Assembly (NCBI RefSeq): GCF_018863235.1
Contig: NZ_JAHKRS010000008.1
Span: forward strand, 162,204 to 226,203
Reading direction: 5' to 3'
Source: Pseudomaricurvus albidus
Lineage (GTDB): Bacteria; Pseudomonadota; Gammaproteobacteria; Pseudomonadales; Cellvibrionaceae
Length of the DNA stretch: 64,000 bases
The translations under genes and the position numbers were made by a program. How positions within the stretch are numbered: the first letter of the stretch is position 1; each line of letters opens with the position of its first letter. The notes under the pieces were generated by a model. That model was not told the DNA's origin. It ran no database searches and saw nothing but the letters and a program-made list of their open reading frames with translations. Below are positions 9,110 to 18,444 of this stretch, piece after piece.

Positions 9110-9400
9110 AACATTCAGGGCTCTCGGGGGTAAGTGAGATCATGGGCTCGGTAATTTTTATTACAACAGCAATATAGCCCTGAACACTGTTTCAGAAAGC
9201 GAACTGTATCAAAGTTTATTCTGGCATCCTGCAAAACTCGGATTTAGACCATTTCCGATTCCTTTACTTCCCAATCCACTGACAAGCTCAGGACGAGGGA
9301 TTCCATAGAAAATTAATGACGGAAACAAAGTGAATAGTTGGCTGATTCGTTTTGATCGTGGGCAAGGCGACCCGCAGGCCGCCCAGCCCAATACCGGCTT

Positions 9401-11311
9401 TTAGGAGCCGATAATGCCACCATCCTTGCGGGTGATGACCAGTGTGCAGTCCCGTGGGATGGTTGTGCCATCGTACGGAGCCGGGAAGTTGGTTGCCGAT
9501 GGATTGCCGTCGCCGGGGTGTTGAATGTTGACGAAGGCGGTACGCTGATCCGGGGTGACGGTAAAACCGGTGATTTCATCACTTTTGACACCAACCAGCA
9601 GACGCTTGGGTTCTGGAGTGTCTTTGGTGGTGTCAAAGACCACCAGTTGATCTTGCAGACCGTCGGGTTGTCCACCGTCGGTGCCGATAAACAGGCGACC
9701 GTATGGGTCCGCCCAGGCGGCGTCGGGATCGGTGAAGACACCTTCTGTGCCGCGGGTGGTTGAGGCAATCAGGTAGATATCCCAAACGAAGGTGTTGCCC
9801 ATGTGGTCGTCATTGTCGAGGGTGCGGATAATGTGACCATCGTTGTTGGGGGCTTCAGGATTGGCGGCAGTGGCTTCGGTGCGGTTGCTGTTGTTGGTAC
9901 AGGTCCAGAAGACTTCACCGTTGGTGCCAATGGTGGTCCATTCCGGACGATCCATGGGGGTGGCACCCAACAAGTCTGCAGCAATGCGGGCGTAGATCAG
10001 GACTTCAGCCTGCGATTGGAAGCGTGCGGAAAGCACAGGGTTGTTGACGGTCAATTCCAGCCATTCGCCAGTGCCGTCATCATTGAATTTGGCAACGAAT
10101 AAACGGCCGTCATCCAGCGGACTTTCGCCATCGGCAATGGCGCTTTTCCAGGCTTTGTCAGAGACGTATTTGTAGCAGTAGTCGAAGCGCTGGTCGTCAC
10201 CCATATAGGCGGCAATTCGACCATTTTGGCTCTCGGCTATGGCAATGGCTTCGTGTTTGAAACGACCCAGCGCAGTGCGTTTGACGGGTTGTTGTGTGCC
10301 GTCGAACGGATCGATTTCGACAATCCAGCCAAAACGGTTCTGTTCGTTGATGTAGTCTTCATCGGTCAAGTCGAAGCGCTTGTCGAACAGGTGCCAGCCG
10401 TAGCCAAAACCAGAACTGCTGAAACCGTAACGATCCTGTTCTTCGGTCGGGTTGAAGGCGTTGTTCGCACCGAAGTAACCGTTGAAGTTTTCCTCGCAGG
10501 TCAGGTAGGTGCCCCAGGGGGTTGCGCCTGAACCGCAGTTGTTAACCGTGCCCAGTGCAATGTTGCCGTTGGGGTTTTGCAACAACTCCGAATCAGCTGC
10601 CGGGCCGGAGAATGCAACGGGTGTGTTGGCGGTGATACGGCGTGTGTTTTTGCTGGCAACCACTTTCCAGCCGTGACGACGATCCTTTTCGATTTTGAGC
10701 ACGGACACACCGTGAACGTTCTGGGAGAGACGAACTTCCTCCAGACTTTCTGGTGTGGATTTACCCAGTGCATGGGAGTTTGATCCATATTCGTGGTTGA
10801 CGCACAGCATGCCGGCATTACTGCGCATGTGATAGCCTTTGCCGTAAATAACACCGTCATGCTGATCCATCGGGAAGAACCACATGCCATCGTGCCCCAG
10901 ACCAGTCTGCAATGCAGCTTGTGACGAGGTGGGGCGAGAGTTTGGGTCGCCTTTGTACTCAGAGGTGATGCCGGGCTCGATAGGCGTCCCCCATGGTGCC
11001 AGCACCTGATATTGGTAGTCGTCTGAAATGGTTGGCATGGTGGCATCGGTGACGTCGCTGATGGCTACAGGTTTGAAACCTACCAGCTCGCTTTTTGGGC
11101 GGTGATGCCCCCAGCTCCATCCGGCTTGAACCGTTGGCGCCAGAAAACTCGTGGCGGCAACAGCCAGGCTGCCTCCCAGTACGCCGCGGCGTGTCATGTT
11201 TGATTCCAGTACCGACGCGAAGGGTCGGTTGCCGGAATTGTTCGATGGGATGTTTTCAATGTCGTCGTGTAGCTTCGCATTATCCATAATGCCGGTGTCA
11301 TTCTTTTTCAT
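9401..11311 (-). CDS. phoX: PhoX-family alkaline phosphatase, Tat-exported
   Basis: A 636-residue PhoX (DUF839) enzyme. The N-terminal Tat signal reads TRRGVLGGSLAVAATSFLAP at about residue 40, after a long polar leader usual in this family. Family hallmarks include GMLCVNHEYGSNSHALG, NNCGSGATPWGTYLTCEENF and RFGWIVEIDPFDG. PhoX enzymes are Fe(III)/Ca-dependent phosphomonoesterases active in the periplasm or outside the cell, used to obtain phosphate from organic esters. The ATG at 11311 is preferred because AGAGG lies 4 bases upstream; a GTG four codons earlier is possible. A PhoB half-site-like CTGTCAC lies about 105 bp upstream. Confidence 0.93.
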   Translation of the reverse strand: MKKNDTGIMDNAKLHDDIENIPSNNSGNRPFASVLESNMTRRGVLGGSLAVAATSFLAPTVQAGWSWGHHRPKSELVGFKPVAISDVTDATMPTISDDYQYQVLAPWGTPIEPGITSEYKGDPNSRPTSSQAALQTGLGHDGMWFFPMDQHDGVIYGKGYHMRSNAGMLCVNHEYGSNSHALGKSTPESLEEVRLSQNVHGVSVLKIEKDRRHGWKVVASKNTRRITANTPVAFSGPAADSELLQNPNGNIALGTVNNCGSGATPWGTYLTCEENFNGYFGANNAFNPTEEQDRYGFSSSGFGYGWHLFDKRFDLTDEDYINEQNRFGWIVEIDPFDGTQQPVKRTALGRFKHEAIAIAESQNGRIAAYMGDDQRFDYCYKYVSDKAWKSAIADGESPLDDGRLFVAKFNDDGTGEWLELTVNNPVLSARFQSQAEVLIYARIAADLLGATPMDRPEWTTIGTNGEVFWTCTNNSNRTEATAANPEAPNNDGHIIRTLDNDDHMGNTFVWDIYLIASTTRGTEGVFTDPDAAWADPYGRLFIGTDGGQPDGLQDQLVVFDTTKDTPEPKRLLVGVKSDEITGFTVTPDQRTAFVNIQHPGDGNPSATNFPAPYDGTTIPRDCTLVITRKDGGIIGS

Positions 11312-11737
11312 GAGGCCTCTCACGTGGTCGTTGATTAAAAAGATGTGTTTGTTGTTGATGTGCTACTGCTTTAAAGACACTGCTTGTTGAATCCCTTCAA
11401 AAGTAACGTGTGTCTGTGACAGTTTTTTTAATCGGAGTTGTGGTGTTTTAAATGTGTGAATCGGCGCCAAACAAAGAGTGATTTAGATGTCAGTTTGTGA
11501 TCAAAGTTTATTTCAGGGGGATTAGTAGAGGAGAGTTTTATAAACCGAAAAATGGCAGTTTGCTATCGGAAAGAACGAAAACCTGAAAGATTTTGCAATA
11601 GAGATGGTTTAAAACTTAAGGCCTGCATAACATTATGAGGCGTCGCATTGAGGCTGTGATGAGTTATTTCTTTTAAGGTTAAGCAGTTTGCACCTCTTAC
11701 ATCATCATGCACAAACTGCTTAAGAGCGTTAGCTTAA
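11312..11737. other. Intergenic region upstream of phoX
   Basis: About 425 bp without a gene, noticeably AT-rich. It holds a possible PhoB half-site (minus strand CTGTCAC at 11416-11422; the second half is poor) and a perfect 11-bp inverted repeat, TAAGCAGTTTG (11680-11690) with CAAACTGCTTA (11712-11722), which lies between the phoX promoter region and the end of the next minus-strand gene. The repeat lacks a T-run, so terminator function is uncertain. Confidence 0.4.
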
Positions 11738-13075
11738 TTAGGGGCGACTGTCCCCCTGCACAAAATCATTAAACAATACCGTAATTCGATCTGTTGTCGA
11801 TGGCCAGTTGGGAATGTTGAACTCCTGCATATCGCCATCGTCTCCCCGATCAATCAGAGTCAGTCGAATGCGCCCTGAGGCATCATCACTGGCAGGAATG
11901 TAAAAATCGTTGCCGGTGATAAACGGCAGCGAGTGCAAGTAGGCGATGGGTTGCGAGAGATCGCTTTGCGTGTCGGCGTATTGATCGTTCAGGTAGATGG
12001 CGGTGGTGCGGTTTGCGAATGAGCTGTTGGCCGCGTTAATGACGTTTTGGCCGTTGACGATCAGCAGATCATTCCCCATGTCCTGCTCGCCCCAGAATTC
12101 ACGATCCCGTGAAACGATGAGGTTGCTTTGACCCTGGGAGACGTCGATATTGGCACCAATTCCGCCTCCGACGGGGGAGGTAAGCAGGCGGACAAAGTGG
12201 TCATCACGCAGGAAGGGTTGTTTGTAGACGTGATGGTTTTGGCCGGGGCGAACGATCACAAATTCGTAAAAACGATCACGGTGACCTTTAAAGGGACCCC
12301 AGTTGCCGGATGAATCTATGTTAAATCGGGCTTGGGGGTGGTCTTTCAGGCGTTGGCCTGTGGCGCCATCGATTTCATAGATTTCCAGCACAGAGCCATC
12401 CACACCGATATTCAGGGGGAACAGCACGGCTCGCCCGGCAATAGTAATACGGGAATGGCGGCTCGGTTGAATCTGAGTTGTGCGGGGTTCGTCGCCGGTG
12501 AGAAATCTGAACATATGAGCGAAAGACTCTGCCGATGTCGCGGTTTCGACGTGGGTTTGCCCGCTGATGGTGATGTTCTCACCGCCGCCAATAAAGCCGC
12601 CTCGGCCAATCTCGGCCCATAGGGCCAGCGTGGGGACATTGCCAGGTAAAGACTGAGCTGAATAGCCATCGATGTTGATATAGTGGGCGATCGGTGCAGC
12701 GCGGTCCGGTGAAGCCAGGTAGGTCTGCAGGACGTAGGTGCCCAGAGAGTGACCCATGACATCCACCTGCTCAGCACCTGTTGTCTCTTGTACGTCAGAA
12801 ATCAAATCGTCCAGCCGGGCGTGAACCGTCTCCAGACTGTCAACGTTAAAAGACGAGTCGTATTCTAATACAAACAGATGTTCCTGCGGGTAACCGTTGC
12901 TGTGAAAGCGCATGGCTTGCGACTCAAATTGCGAAGCCGAGCCTGCGCCGCCGTGAACAAAGATCAGTGGGTTATGTTTGAAGTGCTTTTCTCCATAGGC
13001 AGAGAGTGAAGCAAAAAAACCAAATGCCAATGTGAGAAGAATGAAAAGTGATTGTTGTCGTATTGATTGTTTCAT
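11738..13075 (-). CDS. Secreted alpha/beta hydrolase (lipase/esterase-like)
   Basis: A 445-residue protein with a Sec signal peptide (QQSLFILLTLAFGFFASLSAYG). The oxyanion region NPLIFVHGGAGSASQF and the nucleophile elbow VMGHSLGTYVLQ (Ser in GHSLG, about residue 108) mark the alpha/beta hydrolase fold. The C-terminal half (about residues 215-445) has beta-rich character (SRITIAGRAVLFPLNIGVDG, HHVYKQPFLRDDHFVRL) and may be an accessory domain. It would act as an extracellular or periplasmic esterase, lipase or polymer depolymerase. Substrate is not predictable. It is monocistronic, with a 327-bp AT-rich upstream region. Confidence 0.8.
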   Translation of the reverse strand: MKQSIRQQSLFILLTLAFGFFASLSAYGEKHFKHNPLIFVHGGAGSASQFESQAMRFHSNGYPQEHLFVLEYDSSFNVDSLETVHARLDDLISDVQETTGAEQVDVMGHSLGTYVLQTYLASPDRAAPIAHYINIDGYSAQSLPGNVPTLALWAEIGRGGFIGGGENITISGQTHVETATSAESFAHMFRFLTGDEPRTTQIQPSRHSRITIAGRAVLFPLNIGVDGSVLEIYEIDGATGQRLKDHPQARFNIDSSGNWGPFKGHRDRFYEFVIVRPGQNHHVYKQPFLRDDHFVRLLTSPVGGGIGANIDVSQGQSNLIVSRDREFWGEQDMGNDLLIVNGQNVINAANSSFANRTTAIYLNDQYADTQSDLSQPIAYLHSLPFITGNDFYIPASDDASGRIRLTLIDRGDDGDMQEFNIPNWPSTTDRITVLFNDFVQGDSRP

Positions 13076-13402
13076 GGAACACCTGAATTTTATTGTTAGA
13101 AGGAAAGTATTTGTTTCTGTGTGAATAAAATCAAACAGATGAAAAGATTTTGACGACAGATAAAGATATTTTTGTTTTGCTCTATGACCCGATATTCTGT
13201 TTGGTCGGATTTTTCAGTCTCTCGTGTATTGGGGTAAGAATTTTGGATGAGTGATCAAACAATGAAAGAGCGAAGTGGTATCTCATCAGAAAGTATATTT
13301 TGCCAAGTGGCGATACGAAGAATCAGACAAAAGTGCGATTGGAAAAAGGAAGCTTTTAAGTAGTGTTTAAAGTCCAGTTTCAGATATCAAGGATGATCTT
13401 TG
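13076..13402. other. AT-rich intergenic region between divergent genes
   Basis: About 325 bp separating the secreted hydrolase from the divergent lipase-like pair. It is rich in A and T runs and contains AAGGA at 13389-13393, the likely ribosome binding site of the next gene. No defined operator or RNA was recognised. Confidence 0.4.
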
Positions 13403-14623
13403 ATGGACTCTTACGCACAAAAACTAACTCGCTTGTTGTTGACTCATGGTGATCCTCAGGTTGCGCCGGCTGAGGTGGCGATGTTGAATAATAAGCCTAT
13501 GTGGCTATTTAAACTTGATGTTGAAAGTGATATGAGCGGCTATGAAGTTGTGTTAAGTGGTTATGCTCAGCATGTTTATCAATGTGAACTTCCCAGTGAT
13601 GAGATTGGTGATTTGAATAGTTCCTTAGTTAAGTTGAGGTCTATGCCTTATGGCTTTTCTGAGAAAAGGCTTAAGGGGAGTGTTAGTACATACAGTGTCG
13701 TGGCAAAAGGATCTTTTCGGATTGATTATCAAATTTATAATGGACGTGTTGTAATTTTTAATATTCAGCCAGTGTCTAAGTTAAAAAAGTTGCGTGATGC
13801 CACTGAGCAGCCGGGAGTTTATAGAGTAAAACGGAATTCATACGGTAGCTGGCGGGTTGTGGGGAGGACTGATCAAGTAACAACAGCGTATGCTGCCGTG
13901 AATGGACAATCCAATAATTTGGCAAAGGCCCAATGGTTAATGGGGAGTCATATTTCTGTAGAATTTGGTGAAGGCGTACAGGAGTTTAGCTTGTACCATA
14001 ACCCCAGTATTGGGGGGTACGGTGATACATGGGAGTCTGTGCAGGACAAGTTAGGATTTACGACACCGGTAACCCGTCAATTTTCGAAGGTGCTGGAGAA
14101 AACACAGAAAGCCGGTAATCAAACTGAATGGGTGGTTCACAGTCAGGGTGGGCTGATTTTTACCGAAGGTGTACGCTACCTGCTTAACAATCACAGTAGC
14201 TGGGCATTACGGCATCTCACGTTTAATGGTATAAATCATAAACAGCAAAGTAGCTTGCTGGATAAGCAAAAAGTGGCATTTCATGGTAATGCCAATAATA
14301 ATTGGCGATCCAGTCGATTGTTAGAGCGTGCTGGAATTGATGTTATTGCCATCAGGACCCACGATTACGATTTGGTGACGAATATTGTAGGGTTAAATAC
14401 CATCAGCCCTCGTAAACTGGTGGGTTCTGTGCTCTACGCGAATCACGTGTTATCGGGGTCTGTTGTACAAAGCCCGCATACTTTGATGCAAACTCAACAA
14501 CAATGGGAACAAAATATGATAAATGGTCCAGGGAAAGGGCGGAATATACTGCAGAAAGGATTTCATGCTTCCGGGAATACGATTAATCGTTCTGTCAAAG
14601 TCATTAATAATTATTTGCCATGA
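13403..14623 (+). CDS. Lipase-like protein with HSQGG motif, putative effector
   Basis: A 406-residue protein without a signal peptide. The N-terminal 125 residues match no family I know. The C-terminal part (about 185-340) has a hydrolase-like core: YHNPSIGGYGDTWESVQDKL, then WVVHSQGGLIFTEGVRYLL with a likely nucleophile Ser247 in H-S-Q-G-G, and a late IRTHDYDLVTNIVG segment that could supply His and Asp. Similar segments are remembered from C-terminal domains of polymorphic toxins, but I cannot verify this. The gene is clearly AT-richer than its neighbours. The ATG at 13403 has AAGGA 9 bases upstream. It overlaps the next gene by 4 bp (ATGA). No secretion gene (VgrG, PAAR, TpsB) is near. 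Confidence 0.65.
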   Translation: MDSYAQKLTRLLLTHGDPQVAPAEVAMLNNKPMWLFKLDVESDMSGYEVVLSGYAQHVYQCELPSDEIGDLNSSLVKLRSMPYGFSEKRLKGSVSTYSVVAKGSFRIDYQIYNGRVVIFNIQPVSKLKKLRDATEQPGVYRVKRNSYGSWRVVGRTDQVTTAYAAVNGQSNNLAKAQWLMGSHISVEFGEGVQEFSLYHNPSIGGYGDTWESVQDKLGFTTPVTRQFSKVLEKTQKAGNQTEWVVHSQGGLIFTEGVRYLLNNHSSWALRHLTFNGINHKQQSSLLDKQKVAFHGNANNNWRSSRLLERAGIDVIAIRTHDYDLVTNIVGLNTISPRKLVGSVLYANHVLSGSVVQSPHTLMQTQQQWEQNMINGPGKGRNILQKGFHASGNTINRSVKVINNYLP

Positions 14624-15567
14624 TGCGCAATCAATCAGTATTTGTATCGGGAATCGTGTTTATGTTATCCATCTTATCCAGTCTATTGCCATTCTCCGCT
14701 TCGGCGAAAGATACATATCCCGTTATATCCCAACGGCAGGTCAATATAGGCGGTCATGTATTTAGTTTTGATTTGCCAGAAGGTTTTAGTAAAGACTTAC
14801 CCGCTGACGATATGGTGAAAGATCTGGAAATCAGCTCTTTGGACCAATTTAATGATTTAATCGCAGGAAATATTCTGCGTCGCTGGTGGGATATTAAAGA
14901 GCCAGGTTGGTTTGGCAGCGATCTGGGCACGCTCATGCTGGAAATGAGTGTGCAGAGAATACATCCTAATACTCGCAAGCGACTTAACTCGGAACCTTAT
15001 GATGTGACTGATCGCCTGGGTATTATGCTAGCGGTAGATGAGCTTGTCTATCGACGTTATAGTGAGCATAACGAAGAGGTCAGGCATCCAGATGGCTCGT
15101 GGAATCATGAACTGGCTTATTTCAATTCTGGTATTGCCTCAATGTTGGGACCTACTTTGTATGCTGCCCAACGTGATCATATTGTTAACGGACAGAGTTG
15201 GCTTAGGTACAGTATATCTGCCCCGCACGATGCCATTGTCACAAGCTATGCATTGCCTATCAATCAAAGCTTTATGATTGAACTGACTTTCACTTACGCT
15301 GTAAATCACGGTATCGCTTTGCAAGGTGGAAAGCGTGATTTTCTGCGGACCGCTGAAGATCGGATTACCAATCCGATCATCAACAGCCTCTACTTCGAAT
15401 ACCCTAAAGACAGTCCGGTAAAAGCCGTGGTTGAAGGCAAGTGGTTAACAGAAACCACAGATGACGTGGTCAGAAGCCGTTGGCAGACCATCGTTAAGCC
15501 ATTATTCGGGGATGAGGCCTACGAGAGGGCCTTGGCTGAACATCAAAAGCTTGAACATCAGCCCTGA
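14620..15567 (+). CDS. Exported protein, putative immunity partner
   Basis: A 315-residue protein with a clear Sec signal peptide (VFVSGIVFMLSILSSLLPF, cleavage probably after SASA). The mature part begins with VNIGGHVFSFDLPEGFSKDL and has no recognised domain. Its start overlaps the stop of the upstream lipase-like gene in an ATGATG arrangement, so the two are translationally coupled; an ATG at 14623 is an equal alternative. It shares the AT-rich composition of its partner. Its size, export and position downstream of a putative lipase resemble periplasmic immunity proteins of lipase effectors. This is inference from arrangement, not homology. Confidence 0.6.
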   Translation: MMRNQSVFVSGIVFMLSILSSLLPFSASAKDTYPVISQRQVNIGGHVFSFDLPEGFSKDLPADDMVKDLEISSLDQFNDLIAGNILRRWWDIKEPGWFGSDLGTLMLEMSVQRIHPNTRKRLNSEPYDVTDRLGIMLAVDELVYRRYSEHNEEVRHPDGSWNHELAYFNSGIASMLGPTLYAAQRDHIVNGQSWLRYSISAPHDAIVTSYALPINQSFMIELTFTYAVNHGIALQGGKRDFLRTAEDRITNPIINSLYFEYPKDSPVKAVVEGKWLTETTDDVVRSRWQTIVKPLFGDEAYERALAEHQKLEHQP

Positions 15568-15768
15568 TTTCTATGAGCTGTGTATTGGGGGCGGCAGTCA
15601 TCCTGCCATTAGATGATTCAAAGCCAGTTGACGATTTCTGTAAACATCAACACCAGTGTGTCACCGGGATTAATCGGTCAGGGTTTCGCAACCTTCTCTA
15701 GTGTCTCTGTGGTGTTGTGACGAATGGTTTTGATTCACTGCTTTAGTAAAGATTGGCAAACGCTTAAA

Positions 15769-18444
15769 TCACGGGATCGACTTGTCTTTACCGGCGTTGC
15801 GAAACACCAATATCAAAATTGCCGGTAACAGCAGCAGGTCAAAAATCAGTGCTGCCAGCAAGCCGATGCTCGAAAGCAGACCAAAATACCCCATAGGCAC
15901 AAAGGCACTGGCGAGTAACAGCAGGAACTGACTGCACAGAATAAACGTGGTGGTCATCACTGCCCGGCCTGCTTTCTGGTAGGTGCGGGCCAGAGCGGTG
16001 ATGGGGGAGATGCCCGCCTTAACGCGGTGAATAAAACCGTGGTAAACATGGATGGTGTCGTCAATGGCAATACCCACAGCCACACTGGCAATCATGGTGG
16101 TGGCCATATCCAGGTTGATGCGCAGGAGGCCCATAACAATAAAGATCAGCACAATGGGTGACAGGTTTGGGATCATGCACAAAGCGGCATCACGAAAGGA
16201 GCGCCACGACGCAAGCAACAGCAGGAAAATCAGGATTAACGCACCGCCCAGACTCTTGCTCTGACCACTGATCAGTAAAGCTTCCTGATCGGCAAACAGC
16301 CGCCCGGCACCAGAAATTTTCCAGTCGACGTCAATATTGTTAAAGGCGAGAGTGTTGCCCACGTGTTCCCGCATGCTGTCGATCAATTCCCGAATTTCTT
16401 TGGCGCCGTGGACGTTGGCACTGATGGCGATACGGGTATTGAGGTAGTCGCGGTCGATGAAATCAAACAGATCTTCCCCATCGTACACAAACAGATACTG
16501 GCTGATCAGATCGCCGTCGTCGGGAATGATACGGTATGCCGGGTCTTCGGCGTGGAAACCCCAGTGCATTTCTTCAATAAAGTCTGCAGCTGAAAGGGTT
16601 TTGTCCACGGCGGGCTTGCTTTCCAGCCAGTCCTGAAATCCCTTGATTTGTCTCAGCACCTTGGGGCTGAGCAGGAGATCCGGATCTTCGGTGGTGAGTA
16701 CAATCTCCATGGGCAGTGTGCCGGAGAGCGTTTTTTCTATGTGGGCGGTGTCTACGCGCAGGGGATGATCGGTATGGAAGAATTCGAGAAGATTGGTTTC
16801 AACCTTGATTCGAGTGACCAGCGGGGCTGTGACAGCCAGTGACAGCACTACAGCGGCAATGACGACCTTGGGATAACGAATCCCAACACCGACCAGTATC
16901 GTCACCAGACGGTCCATATACTGCAGTCCGCTCTGGCGTTTGGGCCAGGGCTGACGATCAAACTGCATAAAAATGGGTGGCAGCAGGTGGATGATAATGA
17001 CGTAAATCAGGCACACACCCAGTGCGGCCGAGAGGCCGAACATGCGAATGGGAGGAATGCTGCTAAAACCCAGAGAGGCGAGGCCAATGGCGGTGGTAAT
17101 GGCGCTGTAGAGAGCCGGCCGCCGGACTTCGTCCATGGCGGATATGACCCGTTGCCGGCCATTCAAGCCGCGCAGGGAGGCATACTGCAAGGCGTTATAA
17201 ACATGCACCAGAACGGCAATGGTGAGTGCCGAAAGCAGAGGCGGGAGTATGCTGGAGATGGAGTTGAAGGGTTGGTTAAACAACACGTAAAAGGCGATGG
17301 TGGAGTTGACCACGGCTCCGGTGACCAGGCCGGTAATCACGACAGCCATCAAGCGGCGGAAGAGCAACCAGGTTAGTAGCAGCCCGATAAAGACGGTGAG
17401 AGGGATAAACAGCATGTTGTCATGCAGGATCATCCGCATCTGGGCGACATCGGTCGTCACTTCACCGCTGACAGCGGACAGGTAGCCATCCAGCCGGTGT
17501 TCTTTGGTGAGGGCGAGAATATTCTCCTCCAGTTGCAGGTTCAGAATGCTGTTGTCCATGTTGTTAGGGACAATCACCATGGCGATGGCGGAGCCGTCTG
17601 CGGCGACCAGGGTGTTTTTGGCAAACCGGTCGCTGGTGGCCCGGGCAAGCCGTTCTCGGGGGTGGGTATCTTCCAGTTGATCAAGATCCACCAAGGGGCT
17701 GATCAGAAAGCCATCCTCGGTGCCTTCAATATGGTCCTGATTGGTAACGGCAATGACGTTGTTTACCGAATCCAGATCGCCAATATCCACGCTCAGTTGG
17801 TCGTAGGCTTCTAGAAACCCATCGGAGAACAGTGCAACCCCTTCAAACAGCAAAATCACCACTTCGTCGTCGGGAAAGAGGGTTCGCACGTGATCGTTCA
17901 GGATTCGACTGGGGGCATCCGGTGGCAAGAATGTGGTGGGCGCGTTGTTGATATTGAGCTTGGGGAGTATGGCGTTAGGCAGAACTGTGATGGCCAGCAG
18001 GCAGATCAGACACAGGTACAGCTTCCAGGGCAGGTTGCGCAGCCGGTTTTTCAGATCGCGATCTTCTGCCGTGATCATGCGAATTTCAATGACGTCCTCG
18101 CCATCCAGGCGGGCGTGGCAGGCATAGAGCTCTGCGGCCATCAGCTTGCCAAGAGCATTGCGCATGTGCACGTCAATGCGGGGGTAATGTGGATCACTTT
18201 GATGTGTCTGCTCTGCCTGCCGCAGAAACAGGCGCAGTTCGTCCTTGTCGAGATCGACAGTGTGGTCGAGTAGATTGGTGTCTTCCAGGTGCTCGCCGGC
18301 TTTATAGCCCAGGCGCCTGGCAAACAGTTCGTTGGTGAGAACAAAAATACCGTCATCCAGCAGGGCGCAGGCACGTCCCGGCTTGCCGAAGAATTGCCTG
18401 TCCAGAATTTGCTGGTAGTCCTGCCGGGTGTGATCGTTATGCAT
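15769..18444 (-). CDS. RND/MMPL-family transporter with PAS-like N-terminal domain
   Basis: An 891-residue protein. Residues about 24-125 look like a PAS domain (ALLDDGIFVLTNELFARRLGY, ending LDGEDVIEIRMITAEDRD). The first membrane helix is at 141-160. Two periplasmic loops and two helix bundles follow in the HAE3/MMPL order, with the SSD-like bundles at about 345-500 and 725-885 (MIASVAVGIAIDDTIHVYHG carries the conserved Asp pair). Such pumps move lipids or hydrophobic molecules. It is the third gene of an operon, its ATG overlapping the stop of the preceding beta-barrel gene by one base (TGATG). The cytosolic PAS fusion is unusual for this family. Confidence 0.8.
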   Translation of the reverse strand: MHNDHTRQDYQQILDRQFFGKPGRACALLDDGIFVLTNELFARRLGYKAGEHLEDTNLLDHTVDLDKDELRLFLRQAEQTHQSDPHYPRIDVHMRNALGKLMAAELYACHARLDGEDVIEIRMITAEDRDLKNRLRNLPWKLYLCLICLLAITVLPNAILPKLNINNAPTTFLPPDAPSRILNDHVRTLFPDDEVVILLFEGVALFSDGFLEAYDQLSVDIGDLDSVNNVIAVTNQDHIEGTEDGFLISPLVDLDQLEDTHPRERLARATSDRFAKNTLVAADGSAIAMVIVPNNMDNSILNLQLEENILALTKEHRLDGYLSAVSGEVTTDVAQMRMILHDNMLFIPLTVFIGLLLTWLLFRRLMAVVITGLVTGAVVNSTIAFYVLFNQPFNSISSILPPLLSALTIAVLVHVYNALQYASLRGLNGRQRVISAMDEVRRPALYSAITTAIGLASLGFSSIPPIRMFGLSAALGVCLIYVIIIHLLPPIFMQFDRQPWPKRQSGLQYMDRLVTILVGVGIRYPKVVIAAVVLSLAVTAPLVTRIKVETNLLEFFHTDHPLRVDTAHIEKTLSGTLPMEIVLTTEDPDLLLSPKVLRQIKGFQDWLESKPAVDKTLSAADFIEEMHWGFHAEDPAYRIIPDDGDLISQYLFVYDGEDLFDFIDRDYLNTRIAISANVHGAKEIRELIDSMREHVGNTLAFNNIDVDWKISGAGRLFADQEALLISGQSKSLGGALILIFLLLLASWRSFRDAALCMIPNLSPIVLIFIVMGLLRINLDMATTMIASVAVGIAIDDTIHVYHGFIHRVKAGISPITALARTYQKAGRAVMTTTFILCSQFLLLLASAFVPMGYFGLLSSIGLLAALIFDLLLLPAILILVFRNAGKDKSIP

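Noticed and set aside
9230..9305. Repeat-like stretch (CACTGACAAGCTCAGGACGAGG) between two minus-strand genes
   Set aside because: It resembles a dispersed intergenic repeat seen in other genomes, but only one copy is present here, so it cannot be supported.
11411..11428. Pho box of phoX
   Set aside because: One half (CTGTCAC) is good, but no matching second half lies 11 bp away; kept only as a weak note in the intergenic entry.
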